The position numbers were made by a program, and so were the translations under genes. This document shows, one piece after another, positions 19,900 through 31,609 of a stretch of 51,855 bases of DNA. This stretch comes from Chara braunii (taxonomy: Eukaryota; Streptophyta; Charophyceae; Charales; Characeae). Position 1 is the first letter of the stretch, and each line of letters begins with the position of its first letter. The notes beneath the pieces are model-generated. The model made no database searches. It saw nothing but the letters and a program-made list of their open reading frames with translations, and was not told the origin of the DNA. Location: positions 172,877 through 224,731 of the forward strand of contig BFEA01001021.1 of the NCBI GenBank assembly GCA_003427395.1. The letters run 5' to 3'.

Positions 19900-22800
19900 A
19901 CTCACCGTCAAATTTCAAACAAGGCCTTGAACACCTTCCTCCCTTTCGATGGTAGTGTAGTCATTTTTCCCGTACAAGAGAAAATGACAACACCCCACTG
20001 TGGACCAGGAACATTGTTCCGGTGTGAGTCTCACTACCGCCTACATGACTTAACTATACCCTCTTCAAGTATTTTAGGCAAAGGTATCAATCAACGTTGC
20101 AATCCCCCAAAGGACAGGTTCTGCATGCTGACCTCCCTTGAGATAATTTTTTTCCTTCAAAGGTTGGTTACTCCATTCATCTTCGGTCTTATGCCGAACG
20201 TGGATTTCATACAACTTTTCTACCCTTATTGAGGAGAGTAATCCATAAACACATCCAGGCAGACACAAACAATTACCAAGTAATCAATAAATATATACAT
20301 AACAAGTTTAAACTTTACTCAACCAAGAACAAGATATACAATGATACGTCACTTGAAACATACATTATTCATTCTCACGTACAATCATCATACCAAGTCA
20401 TATATATTTACCATAGTGGGAATAAGTAATCTTATCACTTTTGATATAATACTGAAATTCAAGGAGTCGGGATGTCCTCAATGGAACATTCTCATACTCT
20501 CATTATACGGAGTATAATCTTAAAAGAGATAGTTATTTAAATATAGCTTTCAAAATCAGATAAATATAATCAGACCCTTTATGCAACGACTCCTAAAGTT
20601 ATATTATTATCATACCCTATCATATACAACCTCAAACGGGTACCTATTTTTCACGTAGATGACCTAATATTACGTTTACTATACTATGTGTCCCTAATGA
20701 TTAGTTAGTCGCTAAGTGGTTGATGAATTAATTTATATCTCATATTTCTTCTAAAAGTTAAATTATACTTTCAATAAGCAACCTCATCAATCAGATTCTA
20801 TACCACATTAGCATAATATTCTAATCAGATCTTTAGTAAATAGTCGGCTCTTAACTGTTACAACAACTAAGCATAGTATAACTCCCTTTATTCTATTTAT
20901 TTATTCACAATATGACTATAACCGGGTTTCTAAGGCTACACCTCTCAAAATGCATACTAAATGTCGAGACCCCTTTGTACTTTGATAGACCCAGATATAC
21001 AATCGTCCATGACCACTCTAATGCACCTATCATACAGAAGCGCATGATTTTTTATCATTACTACTTCACGAATTAACTAAATTTTAAGTAAATACCCTCA
21101 TCATCAGACAATAGTAAGTAGAGTCTTGGAGAGGATAATTATCTCATCAGATAATATGATGAATTCATATGTTATACGATACAACCTTTATAGTTAGACA
21201 ACCGTCGACCGAGCTTAGCATTATGACCTATATCATATATCTCCAAGAATTCGGTGATTTGGTTAGACTATGTAAGCAATGAATATGGTTAATTTACTTT
21301 ACAATCTTGTACTCATATTATATGACAAAAGTAATTGCAAACGCACATAGTCTTTAAGTAGGTAGCCTAACAGTTATTCAATTCTCTGGGGTTTAGGAGG
21401 TCTTTTCGACACTCACATACATTATCCAACTCCAAGAGGGAATTATCAATATGTTTCACCTTCCTTTTCCCTCACCTTAGCAGAATCATTTCTCGTTATT
21501 CAGAAGGGGTACTTCAACGACGAGATATTGAGGAGATTCAACCTTTTTTATATTTTCTGATACTGACCCAAATCTGAGATTCAAGCCTTATTAGATCTAG
21601 TGTTTCCGCCGGGCTAACTCATGACAAACAACACCCGAACTTACTATGGTTGTCTTTCAGACATTTTCCCTATATGGTGGGTAAGGAGATAAACCCTATA
21701 TAGATCATTGAGGTATAGAAAAAAAACGCAATAATAAACGACCACCACAACCTTGATACGTATCGATGATAATGGCAACCGAATGCATTATAAGGTTCAT
21801 GGGTTCTTGATACACACTTTTTCATCCTTGATTTTTTATAGGAGATTGTTACAAGCGGATTAAGTATCGAAGTTAGGTCTAGATCTTGCCTTTGAGCTAG
21901 TTCTCGTGCATAACAAGGGATGCTTAGTTATATAATCATTTTTATGTAAAAATTGTGTGAGGCTTGTTTCGATCCTGTTACTGTCTCACCCCTACTTAAA
22001 TAAAGTTTAGCGTTATTCGCATCATTGTTTCTTTAATCATATAGGCGTACTACATCAACTTATGTATTGCACCACTATAGTCCTTATCCATTAACTTCTA
22101 ATGGTCGTATGCCTGCACATAAAGATTCATTTGTCGTACCGCCTAAGGCAAACAAGTTAGGAAGAGAAAAGCAGCAAGGGAAAATCTTTGAGTATGTCTA
22201 TTGACTTCGCAAAAGGAAGAAAAGGAAAGGATATGAAAGTATGAGAGTTTGCGTCATTACCAAGAGGATTGACTTGAGCATACACCATTCTTTGGTAAGA
22301 TGGCCTAGTACCGATATAAGTGCATGCAATATTATGACATTTTTTTATCACGCTTTAAGTCGCGTTTTCGTACTTATCTTATAAAATATTACCCTCGTAT
22401 CTTCCTTCCTACCTCATCCTCGAAAGATAATTGTCCTTCCCCAACTGCCTCACCTTACATTTTCACTACCATCATACGTATGTGATTCTCTCTTTGTTTT
22501 GCATGTCGCACCAGCGGATCATTGCTTATGTATTAAAGCCGAGGGACAATTTTTGGTTTTCAAGAAACTCAATGGCAGAGGTGCTTTCTACCGCGTCTTT
22601 ATCCCTCCAAACGGGCATTTCCTTGTACGACCTCGTGCTTTAAGTCTGGACGACCAGAGCTGCTCGATCAGATGATTACATCCCCCGTTTTACACTGCCT
22701 CACTCAGTCCCGTTCAATCTCTTACCATCAGTGAACCTTGAACTGGAGAGTTACCCCGCGACACTTAGTGTCTTCCGTGAGACGAGGCGCAACTCGACTT

Positions 22801-23220
22801 CTCACCAGTGAAGTCTCGATTGATGTACGCTGATGAACGCATGTGCATGAATACAGGCTAGACAACATGTTGTTTCTGGAAAAAAAAATTCCCTTCTCAA
22901 TTACTTACCCCGCTTCACTTACCCCCACACCTTCCAACAGGCTTTCCATCAACGGAGGGAGATTCCCTCATCGCCCGTGTTAGTTTGCAACGCGTTTCTA
23001 GACTCCTGTGGGGTTGGTCAGCCCTCTCTCGCTCACTGATTGGCTCTTTTCCGTGCTCTGATTAGCTCTTTCACGGGCTCTGATTAACTCTTTTCCGGGC
23101 GCACTCCCTCCCAGTCGCGCGCCTTGTGTGTGCTCTCTCCCTGTCTTATGGCTTTTTCCCATCTGCCACTGACGTGGACCGCTGTGTCATCCAGGTGTAG
23201 GAACGGAAAGGAGACAGGAA
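19900..23220. other. gene-free AT-rich stretch
   Basis: No frame above 85 codons with plausible protein composition occurs on either strand. The sequence is AT-rich, without obvious tandem repeats, and resembles decayed transposon DNA. From about 22650 to 23130 it becomes C/T-rich. Confidence 0.6.
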
Positions 23221-23221
<1 letters not shown>

Positions 23222-23281
<60 letters not shown>

Positions 23282-23292
23282 AATAATAAATA
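23222..23292. repeat. (AAT)n microsatellite
   Basis: About 18 nearly perfect AAT triplets, then AATAAATAAA-type decay. Confidence 0.95.
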
Positions 23293-23299
23293 AATGGAT

Positions 23300-24370
23300 T
23301 AATAAATAGTTTAATAAACGAATTTCTTGCCTCACGTAACTAGGCTTGAGTCATAGAGAGATGCGTAGGCATATTTTGTGTGCCATCGTCCGCTTGGTTA
23401 CTGACTGGATAAGGGGAAAAGGAAAAGTATCTCTTGGTTTTCAAAACGCTGCAGCTAATCAGGATCTCCGGAATATTAATTAGATCCCCCTTCCCTCACC
23501 CTCCATGTAGATCCGTGCGCTCATCAGTACCTCCCGTCCGCGTATTGGACTCAGTGCCTTAATAAGATCTCACGCATCTAATTGGTTGAGCCCGAAGTAG
23601 TTAAGCCGCGCTTGACATGCACGAACGAGATTCATACAGTCAGAGCAAGGGTGCTGGGAAAGGAGCCCCTCCATCAATGCCTTGCATACGTTGCCTTTCT
23701 TGAATACCTGGTTAGAAGTTTGACTGGCCCCTTCGTGTGTGCAGGGATCATGCCTCCTTCATACGCCATGTACCTGTTCACAGCTCGTACATCAGTCCCC
23801 CTTCCGTTCGAGGATATCCCCCCCCGCACTTCAGGGCGCGCACGTGTGTGGTCGGAGCACTTGGCTCCCCCATAACTGCCATGTCAGCAACAGGAGCTCA
23901 TGAACGAGCACGAGAACCATCAACCCCGTTCGCTACGTTCATTGTCGTTCCCTGCGGTCGCTTCGTTGTTGCCCTTGGCGCTGCGTTCCCTCTACTCGCC
24001 TCAGTCCCCCGAATGTCCCTTTCTTGTCAACTGATCTGGCTATATGCAGATTGCTGCCCCTGGGCATGGGCCTCAGGGTCGGGTACGTGGGAATCCAGGC
24101 CCATAGTTCCGCAACAACGACTGTACCATGGGAGTCCAGCAACACCAGCAACAGGGCCAGCGGTACCAATGATCCAGTTCCAGCACCGGGATTTCATACC
24201 ACAGGCCCTAAGGCCACAACCATAATTCAGTGTCACTAGTTACGTGTGGTGTTATTTGGTTAATCACCACAAAAGGCGACTCGCACGCCGTACCTTTGCA
24301 GGACCTGTGGCCATACCCGAACAGCAGCACCGGTTCCGCTACTACTCGTGCCAAACCGGTTTCTGAAATG
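23300..24370. other. unassigned stretch with non-family open frames
   Basis: Overlapping frames at 23582-23875, 23737-24225 and 24024-24239 (+) are compositionally ordinary (Pro/Ala/Ser) but carry no recognisable motif and compete with each other. They could be a fragment of a Pro-rich gag, but I cannot support a gene. Confidence 0.35.
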
Positions 24371-24374
24371 TCCT

Positions 24375-24660
24375 TTCCGAACTTCAACAGCCTGCACCGA
24401 TTCCATACCAATGCCGAACCTGGAAATCACCAATCTGAACTGCAGCAGCTGAGCCTTTACCATAACGGTGCCGGACCTGAAAATTACCAATCTGAACTGC
24501 ACCAGCTGAATCTTTACCATAACGGTGTCGGACCTGAGACAATCACTATGAATTACCGCAGTCTCTGTCGTTACCAATGCCGAATCAAAACCGGACCTGA
24601 AACATGTTGAATTCCGTACAATGCCGCAATCCCGTTATAGTACCGAACCTCCTCCAGCCA
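24375..24660 (+). repeat. 57-bp tandem repeat
   Basis: Two clear copies begin at 24429 and 24486 (ACCAATCTGAACTGCA...), 57 bp apart, with more diverged copies before (from about 24375) and after (to about 24660). Because 57 is divisible by three, one frame reads as a 19-residue repeat (QSELQQLSLYHNGAGPE / QSELHQLNLYHNGVGPE). Confidence 0.75.
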
Positions 24661-24669
24661 CACGCCCAA

Positions 24670-26310
24670 ACCGAACCAGCGGCCACACCGAAGCAATGAA
24701 GCCGAGCGGCACAACCAAAATAGTACCAGCGGTAATACCGCGCCGAGCATCCATCACACACTCACTCATAACACAAAGGTTGCGGCAAGGGTAGGAATCA
24801 GATAGATCAGGTAAATCACGCAAGGGTCCGCAGTAATCGAAAAATCGTAAGAATCGCTAGAATCGAGGTAAGTAAGTAATCCCGGGGTAAATCCCATCGC
24901 GCATAATTCAAATAAAATTTTATCAAATATTAAATAATTGTTCGTTTTTTTTCCTTTTATCATTTTTAATTATTTTTCTCATTGTTAATTCTGTCATTGA
25001 GAAAAATGAAAATGAAGACTTATTTTATCACAAATAAATTTCGAAGAAATTTAATTAAATAACAAATATTCCTTTTTTTTTTTTTTTTAATTCTTTATTG
25101 AAAATAATGAAATGAAGAGTTTTGACATCAAAATAAATTTAGATGGGATTTAATTAAATAGCAAAATTCTCTTTGTTCTTGTCTCTCTTATTATTTTTAA
25201 CTCCCTTGCCTAGTTTTAATTTTGATATTAAGAATAGAAAAAATCAAGGCTTCATTTTCTCGTGAATTGCCTGGCGTGAAAGGTGCGCATCGAGGCCTAC
25301 TTCCATATCTTCGTATCGCGGCCGGTTGGTTCGGAAACAACCTCGGAACGGACGAAAATAACGGGAGTTAGGCGCGGCAGGCGCAACCGTTCATCATGTT
25401 GATTTCAACGGTCGGTTTCAATACTTGACGTGAGGAATTTTATGGGTCTCTTTCCGATCCCTAATTTTTCCCAATAGCTCCGATGAAAACCCAGGTCAAT
25501 CCCTCCTTAGGCACTCAATCCAAGGCCCAATCCATCGAAATTCGGGTGACCGACTGACATTCGGCCGCCCGACATCGTGCCCTATCCCTTTTTCCGGAGC
25601 AGGATCACCTCAATACTTAAATTATCTGGGATCGATCGTAAGTTATATACCCTATCCTACCTAGTGATTAAATTCATTCAATATATCATTTATGAAAAAC
25701 TTTTTGTCATATCACACAACATAGGAAACAAAATGAGACTGAATAATTAGGCAAAGAGATGTCTTTTACATTTTGCACAAACAGAGACAAACATCAGAAT
25801 GAACAAAACTTCGACTTTTTAAAGAGCAGCAACATAGGCTCTTGGCCTTTCAAACAGACATCATAAACAAAAATAGGTTCATGATCTTTCAAAGAAAATG
25901 ACATGAATAAGGCTCTCTGTCCTTGCCAATTATCCTAATTCATTCAGCATCAAGAAAGGGGTAAAGTCTGCAAACCAAACCAAATGTACAAAGGTTAGGT
26001 GTCGATGAAGTGTCTGAGTCGAGGCTCAGGTAAGCATAAGCCATGCGAGTTGAGTGAATAGCACGTGGTTGGTCGCCTTACTGACCTGCACACAAAGTCA
26101 ATCACATTATACAATCCTAGCAGAGTCAACCATTCACTTTTACACACATTACACGTACGCTTTCAAACCTTTCAGCCAGACGTTCACTTTTCGACTTAGT
26201 CATTCAATGACATCTTTTGACCAAACTCGGACCCTTTAGACAATGACTCAAAAATCAGAAATGTCATTTAGTGCAAAGGTTAATGCAAAGTGTGGGTGTA
26301 GAGGGTGAGT
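24670..26310. other. gene-free AT-rich stretch
   Basis: Long A/T-rich runs, including T-runs at about 24945 and 25073-25088. A degenerate direct repeat of AATTTCGAAGAAATTTAATTAAAT-type sequence recurs at about 25035 and 25135. No gene seen. Confidence 0.55.
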
Positions 26311-26313
26311 GAG

Positions 26314-26485
26314 GGTTCACTTGGCGAACCAACCTGTTACCATAAGGTAACAACATGTAGTCTTGTATAGACTCATAATGAGTCGTCTTGATTAAGATGC
26401 TCTGCAATCATACACATGTCGATACGGTCCCAACAACTCTTTGCTATCGATATAACCCCATCTGAAGTTCAACATAGTGAACTTC
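26314..26485. repeat. series of perfect short hairpins
   Basis: GGTTC/GAACC (26314-26330), TGTTACC/GGTAACA (26335-26352, 4-nt loop), GACTCAT/ATGAGTC (26370-26384, 1-nt loop) and GAAGTTCA/TGAACTTC (26464-26485, 6-nt loop) follow one another. No coding content. Confidence 0.7.
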
Positions 26486-26859
26486 ATTTTAATCGGGAAT
26501 AATACTACATCGACATAACTCCCTCTAGGTAGCCTCTCTAACTTCTTATCCAATCAGCTTCTAGAGATAATCGTCTAAAGAAAGAAAAGTATAGAGCTAA
26601 CATCGCAAAAACTTTCCCCTTCAGACATACACTGACAAAATATTTTCAATCTCATACAGAATAGAATCATAAGATTGACATCAATCAAGAGGTTAAGGTA
26701 GCAGGACAGGTCACACGGGGTCACATTCCTTCTACCTGCACCTTAGTAGAATCCGAAAATAGATATTGTCAGTTCGTTAGTTTCTTGCGGAATCTTCATA
26801 AGAGTTGTCATAAAAAGGTAGATCACACGGGATTTTTATCTTATTGGGTGTCTGGTCGT

Positions 26860-27165
26860 GATAGGGCAGACCTTATGGGGTCTCGCTTCTCCTATCTCTG
26901 TTCGATGTCGAAACAAGGCCGGCGGGCAATAAGGCAGGCTTCTCGGAGCCTCGCTTCTCTTATCACCACCTCCCTTACCCGTGCTAACTTATTGCGATAG
27001 GACAGACCTTGCGACCTCGCTCCTCCTATCGCTTACTTGCGTTGATGCATGGATGGATAGTAATAAGGCAGGTTTCTCGAAGTCTTGCTTCTCTTATCAC
27101 CATCCTTCCTTATCCGTGCCATTATAGCGATAGGGCAGACCTCTCGAGACCTCGCTCCTCCTATC
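26860..27165 (+). repeat. about 67-bp tandem hairpin array with alternating stem types
   Basis: Five units start at 26860, 26929, 26996, 27063 and 27129. Each begins with a stem, has a core like GGCAGACCT...ACCTCGCTTCT, and closes with the complementary stem. Stem pairs: GATAGG/CCTATC (26860-26865/26891-26896), ATAAG/CTTAT (26929-26933/26959-26963), GCGATAGG/CCTATCGC (26994-27001/27025-27032), ATAAG/CTTAT (27063-27067/27093-27097), GATAGG/CCTATC (27129-27134/27160-27165). Enclosed length is 25 nt except the third (23 nt). The units alternate A-B-A-B-A, so the G/A change on one side is always matched by C/T on the other. A related hairpin ATAAAAA/TTTTTAT lies just upstream, around 26811-26840. 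Confidence 0.85.
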
Positions 27166-27169
27166 ACTT

Positions 27170-28150
27170 TCGCAAGTTTTCGGTCGTTGCTCTGGACGCT
27201 TCTTAAGTCCTGGATCATTCGGAAGTCTTTAAGCTCATGTAGGTAGGCCATACGAAACATGTGCCCCACATCTTAAAAGCCTTCCGCCTGATCTCCGAAC
27301 TATGTTAGTTTAGGATTTTTAGAAGATGCAGACTTTAGTCAACTGTAGGGCAAAAGTTATTTGATGCACACACAATCCTTTAATCCACTTTGAACCCCGC
27401 TTTATCAATGTCAGGTGGTCTATTAAGCAAGGCAAAACTGCACGGAGTCGATTCCCTTGCGGCCACATCCCCACAAAAAAACACTCACATAGGGGGACAG
27501 TTTCACGAAACTTCTCGTTCACGCTATGTTTTTCAGCAACAGTTAGTTATACCCAGTCCCTTTCTGTCAGATCATGGCAGATGAAGTGCGCACATCATTG
27601 TCTCACTCGATTGGCTATGCACAATATCTGTTCACTTGATTGGCTGTGCACTGCACCCTGCTCACCCCGATTGGTCGCGAACAACATTGCTTATCCATGA
27701 CACATCGGATTTCAACCAACTCACTGTTATAATCAATGATAAAGAAAACAACATAAACAAAAATAAAATAAATAAATAAAATATGGAAGACAGATATACA
27801 AGGAATATGAGCGGGAACAATATACTGAAAACCAAGTTATGAAATCACACAGATGTCCAAGTAGTCACTTGCAAGCAGAAAGCACAAATGTACCGAGATT
27901 CCATTCAAATAAGAGCAATACAATAAGCTCTTGAGCCAATGCTCAAGTCCTCAGGCCACACCAACACAGTATCCAGCGTAGCCCGTCTGTATCTGGTGCA
28001 CCGTGCCCTGCCTGCACTACGTGCTTGTCCTTCTACATCCGCACTTACACAACAGGTTCACTTCGACTTTGAAGACCAATGTACATGATGTCAATACCAT
28101 AGTCGACCTCTCACATACACCAGGTACATATCTCTCTTCTTCTTTCTCTA
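27170..28150. other. gene-free stretch
   Basis: No supported coding region. Two versions of CACTCGATTGGCT/CACTTGATTGGCT-GCACA recur near 27606 and 27636, and a related CACCCCGATTGGTCG near 27662. An A/T-rich AAATAAATAAA patch is at about 27760. Confidence 0.5.
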
Positions 28151-28785
28151 TATCTCTCTTTCTTTATCCCTTCCTCTTTGTATGCTACTGTCTCTCTCTG
28201 TGTGCCACGGTGTATCTGTGTCACCGTGTATGTGTCATTGTGTGACTATCACCGTGTGACTGTGCATCTGCGTGTGTATCACTTTGTCTGCGTATCTGTG
28301 TCACCGTGTATGTGACACTGTGTCTGTGTATCTTGTGTCACCGTGCTTGTGACACCGTGTCTGTGTGTGTGACATTGTGTATCTGTGTCACCTTATATCT
28401 GTGTGACTGTGTATTTCACTATGTATTTCTCCATGTGTGTCACAGTGCACTGTGTGTTTCTGTGTATGTCACAGTGGTTGTGTGCCTACTTTCAATGTGT
28501 CCCCGTGTGTGTCATTGTGCACCGTGTATTTGTGTCACGATGCACTGTGTATATGTGTATGCGTGTCACTGTGCACTGTGACTGCGTCACCGTACTTCTC
28601 TGTGACTGTGTATCTGTGTGTGCATCACTATGACTGTGTGTGTGTCATCGTGACTGTGTTACTGTGTATTTGTCCAGTCCTTATGTCTGTGTATGTTCTG
28701 TTTGTCTGCCATTTTCTGTCTGTCTGTCTTTCTTTCTCTTTCTGTCTGTATGTCTGTCTGTCTGTCTGTCCGTCTGTCTGTCTGG
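28150..28785. repeat. low-complexity TGTG/CTGT satellite-like tract
   Basis: Degenerate units of TGTGTCACCGTGTATCTG type fill 28190-28680, followed by (TCTG)n/(TCTT)n at 28715-28783. Open frames through it encode only Cys/Val/Ser/Thr repeats. It cuts off the 3' part of the gag remnant to its right. Confidence 0.85.
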
Positions 28786-28799
28786 GGCTGGCCGGGCGG

Positions 28800-30837
28800 G
28801 GCCGGGGGGGGACTGATATCGGCACTGATGAGAAATGTCAACGTAGTGCCGATCGAGGGCGGCCTGGTATGGACACCGTGAGGAGGTGTGTCCATTCTGG
28901 CGGCAACGAAGGCAGCCGCGACGGGCCTCGAGGGCGGCACGCTCCTAAGGGGATAAAGCTCTGTGAGGAGGGAGAAAACCTTGTGGGAGGTTTATATGAG
29001 GAACTGTGAACATGCGAGCGCCAGCCTGTGCAACCCGACTGCGTGCACGACCCATGGCGTACTTGGCAATCTGCGAGGGCTCGACCACCTGAACAGTGTC
29101 GTCATCCAAATGATACCGAATGACATCTCGGAGCTCGATGTCCTCGGGGACGTCCCCAAGGGTAGGGTCAATCTCGGTTGAGGCGTCCTCGCCGTACTCT
29201 AGAGAACTGTAGCCTCTTGGCGCTCCAGGTCGAGCTGGTCGGCGAAAGCGGCCGGTGAAGGAGGATGGACCGCGAGTGGTGCCGTGTGATAAGGTGGCGG
29301 AGGCGGTGGATTGCAAAGAAGAAAGGGTGTCGGAGAAGAGACTCCGCATCTTCTGGTACTGTCGAGCAGCCTCGTAGGCCTTCTCGGAGGAGGCAAAGCT
29401 CTGTCGCCAGAGCTCGATGCGGTAGTCAATCGGAAGACTGACTACGAACCTCTTGGTCAAAAGGACCTCAAGTAGGAGTGCCTCATTGCAAATGAGGCGT
29501 GCGTCCTGAAACACTCTAATGTGACGCTCAAGATCGGCTGGTGCGGAGGACCTGCGCTACTGCGTCTGGGTGACCCGATCCAAGGCGTCGGTCGCATCGT
29601 GAAGAGTGTCGTAGCGGTCATGGAGGAATGCGGTGAAATCCGCGAGAGTGGGAGCCTCACCTGAGCGAGTACAATGGGTATAATAGTTCTCCCATGTGGA
29701 GAACGCGCTGCCTCGCAATTTGGTTGCGAGCACGGAGCACCACAACTCCTGACCAGTTTTAGTCAGTGTCAACGCACGTGTGGCAACCTGCAACCAGTGC
29801 GACACACACATAGTACCATCGAAGTCGGGTATGTCCGACAGATGCACAAGGATAGGATCGCTGTGCTGACGGCGAGGGGAGAGAGGTCGAGGGGTCGACA
29901 CTTAGGCAACAAATATCGAGGTCGGTGCAGACCTGGAAGTGGTAGCAGGCTGAGAGTCGGGGCTTCTGGTGGAAAGTCCAACAGACGTTGAGGCAACAGC
30001 CGCGGCCAACTATGACGGAGTAGCGAGGTAGTAAGGTAGAGGGGGAGGAGCCGGTCGAGGGAAACGAGCCGATACGACAGAGGTGGGAGGGGCGGTATAA
30101 GAAGAAGAAGGGTGAGCAGCCTGTGAAGGATGAAGATGTCTCGCGAAGAGAATCTCTGCCTGGAGCTGTGCCACGTTGGCCTGTAGGGTAGCCACCCGCT
30201 GGGTGCGCGGGGTCGGAGTTGAAGGGGGCAGAGAGAGTATCCTAGCGGGAGGAGGAAAAACTCCAGGCCGTAGTGCCGCGACCGGTGCAGGAAGTTGGGA
30301 AGCAACACCGGGTTGGGTAGATGAAACTGCCTGGCCAGATACCGGTATCTGGGCGAGAACACATGCGGCAGTGGCCGAAGCCGCAGGGGCGATAGGGGCG
30401 GCAACGACCTGTGGATGTGCCGCAACAGACGGTATGGTCTGAACGGCAACAACACTCACCACTGCGGAGGAGTGTTGGGCTTGGCCGGCGGAGGAGGAAG
30501 AACCGCCACGTCCCCGTCCCTGGAGTCGTGGAGAGTCGGACTCCGAACCGGTAGGCGATGGAGTATGAAAGCGGTAGGGAGAGCGATGAGGAGAACCCTT
30601 GAGGCGGTGAACTTCAAGTGCAAGCGCATAGACTTGCCTCTCTAGGGGTGCAAGCGCATCGAGTCGCGCTTGCAGAGGTGCAAGGAGAGACACAAGAGTA
30701 ACGCGAAGGTCCGTGGGGTCCACAGAGGGCTGACCCTGGACCGTCAGGTGGGTGGACGCTTGAGAGGTGGACGGCGTCGGGACGATCTCCTCAGCTGTAG
30801 CCCTGACCGTGGGCGGTGGAGGAAGAGAGGTCGACAT
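28800..30837 (-). pseudogene. retrotransposon gag remnant with CCHC zinc knuckle
   Basis: A single frame of more than 631 codons starts at ATG 30837 and is broken by TAG (30010), TAA (29902), TAG (29557) and TAG (28945). The N-terminal 275 codons are Pro/Ala/Ser-rich. A gag capsid domain follows at 29900-29200 (SDIPDFDGTMCVSHWLQ, FSTWENYY, LADFTAFLHDRYDTLHDATD, then LLLEVLLTKRFVVSLP). Directly after the last TAG the same frame encodes GCLRCRQNGHTSSRC, a perfect CX2CX4HX4C knuckle (about 28873-28914) of the kind gag uses to bind genomic RNA. Three of the four stops are TAG, as expected from C-to-T at CAG, a CHG methylation site. Pol genes are absent; the frame runs into the satellite at 28.15-28.79 kb. 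Confidence 0.75.
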
Positions 30838-31044
30838 TGTGGGAGGTGGGGGGAGAGATGGGTTGTGGTATGGGGACAGGAGACCACCGGTGAGAGGGAG
30901 GGGACTGCGAGAGCGAAGTGCGTAGTCGTGGGTCGGCTCGCCCCGTGACCAGTGGGTTGCGCATGAGATGGTGGCACGAATCCGGTCGAGGGGAGACGAG
31001 TCGTTTGGGTCCAGAGTGCCGGGAGGAGGCGGGGAGGTAGGGGG

Positions 31045-31098
31045 GTTAGGAGAACCCTAAACCCTAGAAAAACCCTAAGAAAACCCTAACCGGGTTTC
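31045..31098 (+). repeat. short telomere-like CCCTAA/CCCTAAA motifs
   Basis: Four or five CCCTAA-containing words occur (AACCCTAAACCCTAG, AACCCTAAG, AACCCTAACC), about 200 bp upstream of the gag start on the minus strand. They are too few for a telomere and are more likely part of the element's leader or an internal telomere-like motif. Confidence 0.5.
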
Positions 31099-31224
31099 GG
31101 GTGGTTAGGGAAGGGTAGCGACGACGTAATCAAGAAAAGAAAATAATAACCATGGAGGGGAGGGGAAGAGGAAATAAAATAAACAGTGAAATTTCGAGAT
31201 AAAATAAAAATAAACTAAATTTTT

Positions 31225-31605
31225 CTACCCCCCATTAGGTCAAGAATGTGCCAAGAGGAAGGATAGACCAAGATAAGCACACTAAGGTTCAAAATGCCGC
31301 AAACTATAAATTTCAGAAAATAAATAAATAAATAAATAATAAATAAACGGGGGATGAAAAGTGAAGAGAAACTAAGTGTTGTTTTTTTTCAAAAATTTTG
31401 GCCGCATTTCGTTACCCCCATGGGGTCAAAGTGTGCCGTCAAGAAGAAAGACTAAGTAAAATTAGAAAATTTTGCCAGCACTTCGCTACCCCCAAGGGGT
31501 CAAAACGAGCTGAGAAAGAAGTAAAAGAAAAAAAAAACAGAAAATTTCGGCAGCACTTCGTTACCCCTACGGGGTCAAAATGTGTGCCAAAAGCAAGAAT
31601 GACTA
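31225..31605 (+). repeat. about 75-bp tandem repeat
   Basis: Copies with the core GCAGCACTTCGTTACCCC...GGGGTCAAA begin at 31401, 31474 and 31549, with a diverged one at about 31225. Units are separated by A-rich spacer. The frame 31398-31613 is open across three units and repeats an FRQHFVTPTGSK-like peptide, which need not mean it is translated. Confidence 0.75.
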
Positions 31606-31609
31606 ACTC

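Noticed and set aside
23737-24225. 162-codon plus-strand frame
   Set aside because: Ordinary composition but competing overlapping frames, no recognisable motif and no downstream or upstream partner.
28306-29009. Cys/Val/Ser-rich frames up to 190 codons
   Set aside because: Products of the TGTGTCAC/TCTG satellite tract; only the opposite-strand gag and zinc knuckle are real coding remnants there.
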